Below are positions 53,441-61,376 of a DNA stretch of 64,000 nucleotides, piece by piece. The DNA is taken from NCBI GenBank assembly GCA_005778405.1, contig SXOA01000139.1:1-64000 (forward strand), read 5' to 3'. Every line of letters starts with the position of its first letter. Position 1 is the stretch's first letter. The notes beneath the pieces are model-generated. The model was given only the letters and a program-made list of their open reading frames with translations, did not search any database and was not told the DNA's origin. The position numbers and the translations under genes were made by a program. Source of the stretch: Planctomycetaceae bacterium. Its GTDB lineage: Bacteria; Planctomycetota; Planctomycetia; Pirellulales; Pirellulaceae.

Positions 53441-54772
53441 TCACTTCACGCAGTAGATTTTCGACTGAGTGCGAATCAGCAGCCGATCTCCCGCGATAGC
53501 AGGCGTGGCCAGTGCCATCTCTTCCAGCCGATTGGTGGCCAGGATCTGCAGCGTACTACCCGGCTCGATGACGAGCGTGTCGCCATCCTCGCTCAGGCAG
53601 TACAACTTGCCGCCGGCAGACCAGGGTGATGCGGTATAAGCAGTACCTCCCGTGAGCCGCGTTCGGGCCAGCAGTTCGCGACCGGTCTTGGCGTCAAAGC
53701 CGGCCAGCAATCCCCGGTCGTAGAGCACATAGAGCGTCTCGCCAACGACCACCGGAGTGGGATGGTACGGTCCGATTTGAGGGAGGCTCCAGGCAATGAA
53801 TTCATTGCTCTTTTGTTCCCCCTTGAGGCTGATGTCCCCCTTCGCGCCGGGGCGAACGGCGTACATCGGCCGTGTACTATCCATGACGTATCCGGACGTG
53901 ACATACAGCAAACCATGTGCGGCGAACGGTGTGGGAATAGCCGTCATGGACATGGGGCCGAGCTCCCACAGGACTTTGCCGTCCAGGTCATAGGAGCGGA
54001 CTTTGCCAGTGCCGGCCGTGACAATTTCCGTGCGGAGGTCGTTTTTCCAGACGAATGGCGTGGCCCAGTTGCTCTTCTCTTCCCGCTTGACGCGCCAAAT
54101 GTCTTTACCGGTCGCGGCATCGAGCGCCACGAGGTAGGACTCCTTGTCGTTGTCATTCACGAGATAGATTCGTCCATCGTGCAGGGCTGGCGAGGCCGCT
54201 GTACCCCAGCCCAGCCGTGTTTCGACCGGATCCCAGGTGCGCGACCATTTCAGCTCACCCGCGAAGTCGTAGCAGAACAACCCGACGTTGCCAAAATAGG
54301 CATACACGTGTTTGCCATCGGTGACCGGGGTTTCGGAGGCATAACTGTTCTTGAGATGAATCGTGAAGGATGGTTTTCCGGCGTGGGCTTCCTTCCGCCA
54401 CAACTCTTTGCCCGAAGCGAGGTCGAGGCATTGAACTTGCCAGTGATGGGTCCCCGTAGGAATGGTTCCTCGGAGGTCTTGAATGTAAAGCCCCTTCCGC
54501 GGCTCGCGCCCCGGCTCATCGCTGCTGACGGTGGTTACGAACACGCGGTCCCCCCAGACAATCGGCGACGACCAGCCTTTGCCGGGAATGTCCGCCTTCC
54601 ACGCCACGTTCTCGCTGGTGGACCACTTCTCCGGCAGTTTGGCGCTGGCGGCACTCCCGGAACTATCCGGGCCGCGAAACTGTGGCCAGTGGGCATCCTC
54701 GCCATGAACAGCCGCGGCGAATTGAGAAATGAGCGCGGCGACGACGAACTGGGAGATGAGGTGAACCTTCAT
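53441..54772 (-). CDS. Secreted PQQ-like (BamB-type) beta-propeller protein, second copy
   Basis: This protein of about 443 residues has a signal peptide and a WPQFRGP opening like that of the 37260-38495 gene. PQQ_2-type blades include GWSSPIVWGDRVF, GKELWRKEAH, and LKWSRTWDPVETRLGWGTAASPAL; it ends RLLIRTQSKIYCV, again like the other copy. No PQQ-site can be assigned. ATG 54772 starts the signal peptide; the upstream 24 residues lack support. The broken peroxidase gene lies 112 bases upstream on the same strand, so the two may share a transcript. Confidence 0.85.
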   Translation of the reverse strand: MKVHLISQFVVAALISQFAAAVHGEDAHWPQFRGPDSSGSAASAKLPEKWSTSENVAWKADIPGKGWSSPIVWGDRVFVTTVSSDEPGREPRKGLYIQDLRGTIPTGTHHWQVQCLDLASGKELWRKEAHAGKPSFTIHLKNSYASETPVTDGKHVYAYFGNVGLFCYDFAGELKWSRTWDPVETRLGWGTAASPALHDGRIYLVNDNDKESYLVALDAATGKDIWRVKREEKSNWATPFVWKNDLRTEIVTAGTGKVRSYDLDGKVLWELGPMSMTAIPTPFAAHGLLYVTSGYVMDSTRPMYAVRPGAKGDISLKGEQKSNEFIAWSLPQIGPYHPTPVVVGETLYVLYDRGLLAGFDAKTGRELLARTRLTGGTAYTASPWSAGGKLYCLSEDGDTLVIEPGSTLQILATNRLEEMALATPAIAGDRLLIRTQSKIYCVK

Positions 54773-54884
54773 GGAATAATCCCCAAGGGAGTTTCGAGGG
54801 AAGTTTTGATAGCGCATCCCTATCCTACCACTTGCCCGCAACACGCGGTCGGGTCAGCCATTTCTCTAACATGGCCCGTGCTTA

Positions 54885-56276
54885 TCAATCACCTACTTCG
54901 AACTCCAGCGGCTCCAGCTCGCTGGGGAGCCGCTCGGGGATGAGCCGAGCCAACCGCTCCGGACGGGCCCGTTCATCCAAGAGTCCCGTGCGCAGAAATG
55001 CGACAAGCTGCGCGAATTCGTCGCGGGTCAGTTTGATGGGAGTCCGCAGCTTCTCATCCAGTCTTATCAGCACCGGCAGCGTGGGTCCGGTCGGGCCTGC
55101 GAGATCCGCGTCCAATCGACCCACCGGAGTGTAAAAGAGAGCCGATTTCCAGACGTCCAAGTGATGCGCGACGGCATCTTCCAGGCGGGTGAACGCTCCG
55201 TTGTGGAAAAAGGTCGGCTGCAGTCCCACGTTTCTCAGCGGACTGGTCCGAAACTTATAGCGATCGGCAGCCTTGCCACTGATCTGTTCCATACCGAAAT
55301 CCTCGTTCCCACTAGGCCCGTCAAACGTGGAATTCGTGTTCAAGGGCGAAATCTGTGGAACCCCAATCACGTGGTTGCGGAAATCGCTGAACATCTCGTT
55401 CGATTCACCCGCAACCTGGTGGCACGAGACGCACTTGGCCTTGCCGAAAAACAGAATTGCACCTTGCTTCTCCTTCTGGCTCATCGCACCCCGGGCATCA
55501 CGGGCGAACTGGTCTATCGGTGCGTCGGCGAATGTTAACGACAGTTGAAACTCGGCCATCGCCAAGGCCACGTGGTCATAGGTGATTCGATCACGGGCTC
55601 ACAACGCAAACACGTTGCGGAAGAGGCGACGATAACTGGGAGTACTGTTCAGTCGGCTGACTACCTCGGAGCGAATGTCGTCATTGTCTCCTGCGAATTC
55701 AAAGCCCGCCATTTTATTGCGCTCGGTCGGCGGAATGAACGCTTGCGCGGTCAGCAAGTGGGGCAAGTACGACAAGGTGGCCCCATCGGGCTGCGGAAAA
55801 GTAAAGCCGAGGGAATTGTCAAACGGATCGCCGGAATTGGCGAAGAATCGCGAATTCCACATCAGCGCGGGATAAAACGCGGTGTTCAGAACCATCGGAG
55901 TTCGTCTTTGGTTCCGAGGCCCGGTGCGGTTGGGACCGACGAGATTGTTGTTGTCGATGCCGATGGCTATCGACTGCGTGTCCCCGAACCCGCTCACCGG
56001 GGAGTGGCACCCCGCGCAGGCATTGTCAAGTTTCATCCCGAGAAGGCGGTCGAAAAACAGGAACCGTCCGAGGTCCGCCAGTTCGTCGTCGACCTCCCGG
56101 CCCAGCCGATCTGCTAGCTCACTTTCCATGCGTCCGGTGAACTCCGCTTCCTTGAGCATCCGGGCGAGCCGCCGGTCGAGTTCGCCTTCACCTCGGGCCA
56201 GACTCGAAAGCCCTGTCCATGGAGAACCAGCAAGCAGCATTCCCAAGCAAACGATGAACCACGACTTGGCACGCAT
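54885..56276 (-). pseudogene. Di-heme cytochrome c peroxidase (MauG/CcpA family) split by in-frame TGA
   Basis: Two adjacent pieces in the same frame make one di-heme cytochrome c peroxidase. The 5' piece (56276-55599) has a Sec signal (IVCLGMLLAGSPW) and heme motif CAGCH, with a LDNACAGCHSPVSGFGD neighbourhood typical of the family. It ends at TGA 55601-55599 right after RLFRNVFAL. The same frame continues without shift (ARDRITYDHVALAMAEFQLSL) into the second half with CVSCH, RTSPLRNV and HNGAF, and runs to 54885. A single base substitution would therefore restore a full peroxidase of about 463 residues. Alternatives are a sequencing error at that base, or stop readthrough. A separately initiated C-terminal half would lack the export signal. 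ATG 56276 has a GAGGA site. The enzyme would normally reduce hydrogen peroxide in the periplasm. Confidence 0.82.
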
Positions 56277-56588
56277 GGCAGGTTCCTCAAGAGGTGTGTG
56301 GACATGATGCCCCGCTTTCCTTCGCAACGAGTTAAGATTGCAATCCGAAATGTGATTACAAGATAATGATTCAGTGCCTGAACAAAAAAAGCATGGAAGG
56401 TTTTGAACAGAAGAGAACAGAGGGAACGAAGGCGAGAAGGCGTAAGTCATCCTGTACGCGGTTGCCAGGCCCAATTCCGGTTGCCTCTTGCGGCGAATCG
56501 GGATAAAGTCAAGATACCTGCCTGTTGCGGACCCCCTTACCCACCTTGGGTCTGCCGGAATTCCCACCTACCAACTGCTGCAACCCCG
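56277..56588. promoter_or_regulatory. Divergent gap with a candidate sigma-70 promoter
   Basis: This 312-base region separates the peroxidase and PSCyt1 starts, which diverge. No gene is supported, although the PSCyt1 frame is open back to 56403. One candidate sigma-70 promoter on the plus strand is TTGCAA at 56338-56343 and GATAAT at 56362-56367, 18 bases apart, which would give a leader of roughly 215 bases before ATG 56589. Confidence 0.35.
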
Positions 56589-59500
56589 ATGCGACTTTGC
56601 GTCCCCATGCTCTGTGCCGGTGTGCTTGCCGCGGCTGCGTCGTCGCTCACGGCCCAGGAAAATCTCACGTTCGAGCAGCATGTCCGGCCGATTCTCAAGA
56701 CCTATTGCCTCGACTGCCACGGCGGTGGGGAGAAGTTGGAAGGGAACCTCGACCTGCGGCTGGCAAAGTTCGCGGCTAAGGGAGGGGACAGCGGGCCGGC
56801 TCTTGTGGCCGGAGACGTCGCGACGAGCAAGCTCATCGAGCGGATGAAGTCAGGCGAAATGCCGCCGACCGAGAAGAAGGTTCCCGCTGCCAAAATTGTC
56901 GTCATCGAGAAGTGGATTGCTGCCGGCGCACTCGCCGGCAGGCCAGAGCCGGACAAGCTGCCCCCCGGAATCGACATCACGCCGGAAGAACGTGCCTTCT
57001 GGTCATTTCAGCCGATCCGCCGCCCGGAGCCGCCGAAGCTCGATGCCGGTGCCGACAAGATTCGCACCCCCATCGACAACTTCATCCTCGCCAAGCTGCG
57101 CGAGAAGGGACTGAAGTTCTCGGTCGAGGCGGACAAGCTGATGCTCATCCGCCGCGTCGCCCTCGATCTCACCGGCCTGCCGCCGAGTGAGCAGGAGATT
57201 GCGGCGTTCCTGGCGGACAATTCCGAGCAAGGGTATGAGACGATAGTCGATCACTATCTGGCGTCGCCTCACTTCGGCGAACGGTGGGCCCGGCACTGGC
57301 TCGACGTCGCGGGTTACGCCGATAGTGAAGGGAACGGCAGCGAGGACACGGTTCGTCCTTATCTCTGGCGCTATCGCGATTACGTCGTTCGGGCCTTCAA
57401 CAGCGACAAGCCCCTCAATCAGTTCATCCAGGAGCAACTCGCGGGCGACGAGCTTACGCCACGACCCTGGAACAACCTCACGCCGGAGCAAATTGACAAG
57501 CTGGCGGCAACTGGTTTCTTGCGGACCGCGGCCGATCCGACCGCGAGCGGCATGCCCGATGAACTCGCGGGGGCCAATCTGGTAGTGGCCGACACCATCA
57601 AAATCGTCAGTTCGTCGCTCCTCGGCCTGACCGTCGGCTGTGCTCAGTGCCACGACCATAAGTACGACCCGATACCCCACACCGACTACTTTCGGCTACG
57701 GGCGATCTTTGAGCCGGCCCTCGACACCAGCCATTGGCGGCGGCCAGGACAGCGACTTGTCTCCCTATTCACCGATGCCGACCGGGCGAAGTCCGCGGCC
57801 ATCGAAGCCGAAGCCGAGAAGCTGATGGTCGCGTATCGCGAAAAGGAAACGAAGTATGTGAACGAGACGTTCGAGAAAGAGCTGCTCAAATTCCCGGAGG
57901 ACCTGCGGCCGAAGCTCAAAGAGGCGTTTACGACGCCGGCGGACAAGCGAAACGACGAGCAGAAGAAACTGCTCGATGCACATCCGAAAGCAAACATCAC
58001 TCCTGGCGTTCTCTATCAATACGACACGAAGCTCTCGGACGAACTGAAGAAGGACCTCGAGAAAGTCACGGCCAAGCGAGCCGAGAAACCGATCGAGGAG
58101 TCCATCAATGCCCTCTTCGAAGTGGAAGGGGTCATTCCCGAAACCAAACTCTTTCATCGAGGAGACTACCGCCAGCCGAAGGGTGCCGCGGTTCAGCCCG
58201 GCGACCTGACGATCCTCGCTCCCGAAGGAAAACGGCTGGAGATTGCGGCTAAGGATCCCATGCTGCCGACGAGTGGCCGGCGGCTGGCGTTCGCCAAGCA
58301 TCTGACAAGCGGCGAGCATCCGCTGCTAGGACGCGTTTTGGCCAATCGTATCTGGCTGCATCATTTTGGCCGCGGCCTGGTGGAATCCCCCGGCGAATTC
58401 GGCATGCTCGGCTCGCGGCCAACGCATCCGGAACTGCTCGACTATCTGGCCAGTGAACTGCCGCACTCTGGCTGGAGCTTGAAGAAGATGCACAAGCTCA
58501 TCATGCTCTCATCGGTCTATCGCCAGTCGTCGCGCCGTGACCCGGCCGTGAACACCGACATCGAGAACGCTCTCTACAGCCGTTTTCCCATTCGCCGGCT
58601 CGATGCCGAAGCCCTGCGGGACCGGATTCTGGTCGCCAGCGGCAAGCTCGACCGCACCCTGTTCGGCAAACCAGTGCCTGTGGAAGAGGATTTTGTCGGC
58701 CAGGTCATAACTAAGGACGAACAGCCGCGGCGGAGCATCTATTTGCAGACGCGGCGGACAAAGCCGGTCTCGTTCCTGACGACGTTTGACGCCCCAGTCA
58801 TGACCGTCAACTGCGAACGCCGCAGCCCCAGCACCGGAGCCCAGCAATCCCTGATGCTGATGAACAGCGAGTTCATCCTCAAGCAGGCTGGCCACTTCGC
58901 CCAGCGAGTGCGGACCGAAACGCCCGCCGGGTTTGCCAAAGAAGTCGCCCAGCCGCTGGAGGGCAAATTCGCCCGCCATGCGGACGCCTGGCAGTTCGGC
59001 TACGGCTCGTATGACGAAGGGGCGAATCGCATCACGCAGTTCGCTCTGTTGCCGCACTTCACCGGTTCCAGTTGGCAAGGTGGTGCAACACTGCCCGACC
59101 CGAGCATCGGCTGGGTCATCCATCATGCAGGCGGAGGCCACGCGGGTGCCGATGCCGCGCACATGACCATCCGCCGCTGGGTCGCGCCGCAAGCGGGAGC
59201 GCTCGCCATCAGCGGCAAGCTCAAGCATGGTTCCCCCAATGGTGATGGCGTGCGGGGGCGGATTGTGACCAGTCGGCAGGGTCTGCTTGGCGAGTGGGGA
59301 GTAAAGAACAGCGAAAGTGCGAGCGACGTCGCCAACATCGAAGTTCAGCCCGGTGATACCGTTGATTTTGTCATCGACTGTCGAGGTGATGTGAATTCGG
59401 ATTCTTTTGAGTGGAACGCCGATCTCAGCTTGCGGGCTCCAAGTGGCGAAGTCGTCACCTGGAACAGCGCCAAGGACTTCCACGGTCCACTCGGAATCTC

Positions 59501-59705
59501 CCTTCCCCAGCAGATCGCGTACGCCTGGCAAGTCGCCTACGAGCGGCCGGCCACCGGCGAAGAAATCGAGCTCGGCTGCCGGTTTGTGCTCGCCCAACTC
59601 GTGCAGCTTCGGGCCAGCGGTGACAAGACCGACCACGAGCTGACCTCCCTCACCAGCCTTTGCCAGCAATTACTCAGTAGCAATGAGTTTTTATATGCCG
59701 ACTAA
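56589..59705 (+). CDS. PSCyt1-DUF1549-DUF1553 protein with a beta-domain inside DUF1553
   Basis: This 1038-residue secreted protein has a Sec signal (LCAGVLAAAASSLTA). PSCyt1 has CLDCH at 40-44 and a distal SGEMPPTEKKVP segment. DUF1549 contains CAQCHDHKYDP at 351, and DUF1553 begins near residue 558 (TSGRRLAFAKHL). Between about residues 781 and 970, inside the last third of DUF1553, lies an extra beta-rich region (FTGSSWQGGATLPDPSIGW, GDTVDFVIDCRGDVNSD) before the C-terminal YAWQVAYERPATGEEI helix. It looks like a carbohydrate-binding-type module, unassigned. ATG 56589 is preferred over the open upstream frame because it starts the signal peptide. The stop codon abuts a long hairpin, then the DUF1501 partner follows. 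Confidence 0.9.
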   Translation: MRLCVPMLCAGVLAAAASSLTAQENLTFEQHVRPILKTYCLDCHGGGEKLEGNLDLRLAKFAAKGGDSGPALVAGDVATSKLIERMKSGEMPPTEKKVPAAKIVVIEKWIAAGALAGRPEPDKLPPGIDITPEERAFWSFQPIRRPEPPKLDAGADKIRTPIDNFILAKLREKGLKFSVEADKLMLIRRVALDLTGLPPSEQEIAAFLADNSEQGYETIVDHYLASPHFGERWARHWLDVAGYADSEGNGSEDTVRPYLWRYRDYVVRAFNSDKPLNQFIQEQLAGDELTPRPWNNLTPEQIDKLAATGFLRTAADPTASGMPDELAGANLVVADTIKIVSSSLLGLTVGCAQCHDHKYDPIPHTDYFRLRAIFEPALDTSHWRRPGQRLVSLFTDADRAKSAAIEAEAEKLMVAYREKETKYVNETFEKELLKFPEDLRPKLKEAFTTPADKRNDEQKKLLDAHPKANITPGVLYQYDTKLSDELKKDLEKVTAKRAEKPIEESINALFEVEGVIPETKLFHRGDYRQPKGAAVQPGDLTILAPEGKRLEIAAKDPMLPTSGRRLAFAKHLTSGEHPLLGRVLANRIWLHHFGRGLVESPGEFGMLGSRPTHPELLDYLASELPHSGWSLKKMHKLIMLSSVYRQSSRRDPAVNTDIENALYSRFPIRRLDAEALRDRILVASGKLDRTLFGKPVPVEEDFVGQVITKDEQPRRSIYLQTRRTKPVSFLTTFDAPVMTVNCERRSPSTGAQQSLMLMNSEFILKQAGHFAQRVRTETPAGFAKEVAQPLEGKFARHADAWQFGYGSYDEGANRITQFALLPHFTGSSWQGGATLPDPSIGWVIHHAGGGHAGADAAHMTIRRWVAPQAGALAISGKLKHGSPNGDGVRGRIVTSRQGLLGEWGVKNSESASDVANIEVQPGDTVDFVIDCRGDVNSDSFEWNADLSLRAPSGEVVTWNSAKDFHGPLGISLPQQIAYAWQVAYERPATGEEIELGCRFVLAQLVQLRASGDKTDHELTSLTSLCQQLLSSNEFLYAD

Positions 59706-59823
59706 CCATTGTTGGGCGAAGGTCTCCCGACCTCGCCCACACGTCCGACCGAAGGTCTCCTAAACTCCTGGAGACCTTCGGTCGGACGTGTGGGCGGGGT
59801 CAGAGACCCTCGCCGAACAATGG
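59706..59823. repeat. Very long inverted repeat between PSCyt1 and DUF1501 genes
   Basis: The arms 59706-59760 and 59770-59823 (55 and 54 bases) are almost fully complementary, with about four mismatched positions including a one-base bulge; the loop is 9 bases. The left arm begins on the first base after the PSCyt1 stop codon. Within the arms the motif cgaaggtctcc recurs. No T-run follows the stem. The structure would be very stable as RNA and could protect the upstream message, pause transcription, or reduce expression of the downstream DUF1501 gene. Confidence 0.88.
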
Positions 59824-59846
59824 GCCCCCTGACTCTGCCAATCCAA

Positions 59847-61292
59847 ATGACGACGAACCTACCCAAATCCCGCCGCGAATTCCTGGCCAACTCCGCCTTC
59901 GGCATCGGCACGTTCGCGCTCGCCCATCTTCTCAAAGAAGACAACCTGCTCGCCGAAACGCCGAGCAAGCCCGGCGAGAACTTGCCGCTCGACCTGCGGC
60001 CGAAGCCGGCGAACTTTGCTCCCAAGGCAAAGGCGATGATCTCCCTCTTCATGCATGGCGGGCCGAGCCACGTCGATCTGCTCGATCCCAAACCGGAGCT
60101 TTCCGCCAAGAGCGGTACGGAATATGGCGGCGACGTGATCTACAGCTTCGTGAACCGGGCCAACAAGAAGCTGTTTGGCACGCCGTGGAAATTCAGCAAG
60201 CACGGCCAGTGCGGCACCGACGTTTCCGAACTGCTGCCGAACATTGCCGGGATCGTGGACGACATTTGCGTCCTCCGCTCGATGCACACCGGTCATAACG
60301 GGCACGAAGTTTCCATCCGCTTCTTCCACGGTGGCATGGCGGGAATCACCGGCCGGCCGACGATGGGAAGCTGGATTGTGTATGGCCTGGGGAGCGAGTC
60401 GCAGAGCCTGCCGGCTTACATGGTCCTTTCCGATCCGGCGGGCCATCCGGTCGATGGCACCCACAACTGGTCCAGCGGATTCATGCCGCCGCTCTATCAG
60501 GGAACCGTGCTGCGGGCCCAGGAGCCCCGGATTCTCAATCTCGACGCCCCGCCGCAACTTCGCGGCAAGCTCCAGCAGCAGAATCTTTCCTTCCTCGCCG
60601 AACTCAACAAGCGCCATGCCGCTCAGCATCCGGGCGAAGCGGACCTGGAATCTCGCATCGCCAGTTACGAGCTGGCTGCCGCCATGCAGACCGCGGCCAA
60701 GGAAGCGCTCGACGTTTCGCAGGAGCCGGCTTACATCCACAAACTGTACGGGCTCGATAAAGACGCCACCCGCGAATACGGCACCCGCTGCCTCATCGCC
60801 CGCCGTCTCGTGGAGCGGGGCGTCCGGTTCGTGCAGATGTTCCTCGGCGGCCAGCCCTGGGACACGCACACGGATATCAAGAAGAGGCTCCCCGAAATCT
60901 GTGGCCGCACCGACCAGCCGGCGGCGGCTCTCGTCATTGACCTCAAGCAGCGAGGGCTACTGGATTCCACGGTCGTCCACTGGGGTGGCGAGATCGGCCG
61001 ACTGCCGGTTTGCGAAGGGGACCTGAACGACACCGTCGGACGCGACCACAACGGACAGGGCTTTTCCATCTGGCTGGCCGGCGGCGGCATCAAGGGAGGA
61101 ATGACCTACGGCGAAACCGACGAAGTCGGCCACAAGGCAGCTGTCAACATCGTCACGCCCAACGATTACCAGGCGACCATCTTCCAACTCCTCGGCCTCG
61201 ACCCGCAAAAGCTCGTCTACCACAGCAGCGGTCGCGAGCAACGGCTGATTGATAACCGGCCGGCAAGAGTGGTGAAGGAAATCTTGGCGTAG
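59847..61292 (+). CDS. DUF1501 protein, partner of upstream PSCyt1 protein
   Basis: This 481-residue DUF1501 protein has a Tat leader (KSRREFLANSAFGIG). Landmarks are MHGGPSHVDLLDPKPE, FLGGQPWDTHTD, WGGEIGRLP (Ile for the usual Phe) and GRDHNGQGF. ATG 59847 starts the Tat leader; the open frame upstream runs through the hairpin and is not credible. The next gene, a kinase, begins 84 bases later. Confidence 0.88.
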   Translation: MTTNLPKSRREFLANSAFGIGTFALAHLLKEDNLLAETPSKPGENLPLDLRPKPANFAPKAKAMISLFMHGGPSHVDLLDPKPELSAKSGTEYGGDVIYSFVNRANKKLFGTPWKFSKHGQCGTDVSELLPNIAGIVDDICVLRSMHTGHNGHEVSIRFFHGGMAGITGRPTMGSWIVYGLGSESQSLPAYMVLSDPAGHPVDGTHNWSSGFMPPLYQGTVLRAQEPRILNLDAPPQLRGKLQQQNLSFLAELNKRHAAQHPGEADLESRIASYELAAAMQTAAKEALDVSQEPAYIHKLYGLDKDATREYGTRCLIARRLVERGVRFVQMFLGGQPWDTHTDIKKRLPEICGRTDQPAAALVIDLKQRGLLDSTVVHWGGEIGRLPVCEGDLNDTVGRDHNGQGFSIWLAGGGIKGGMTYGETDEVGHKAAVNIVTPNDYQATIFQLLGLDPQKLVYHSSGREQRLIDNRPARVVKEILA

Positions 61293-61376
61293 CAATTCTT
61301 GCCGTTCGGTTGGTAATTCGGTAGAAATTGGGGCAATCCCGACCGCACCGTGGTTTGCTGCTGGACGAGTTCGCCG

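Noticed and set aside
56403-56588. 62-residue N-terminal extension of the fourth PSCyt1 protein
   Set aside because: Would bury the signal peptide behind an Arg/Pro/Cys-rich stretch with no ribosome site.
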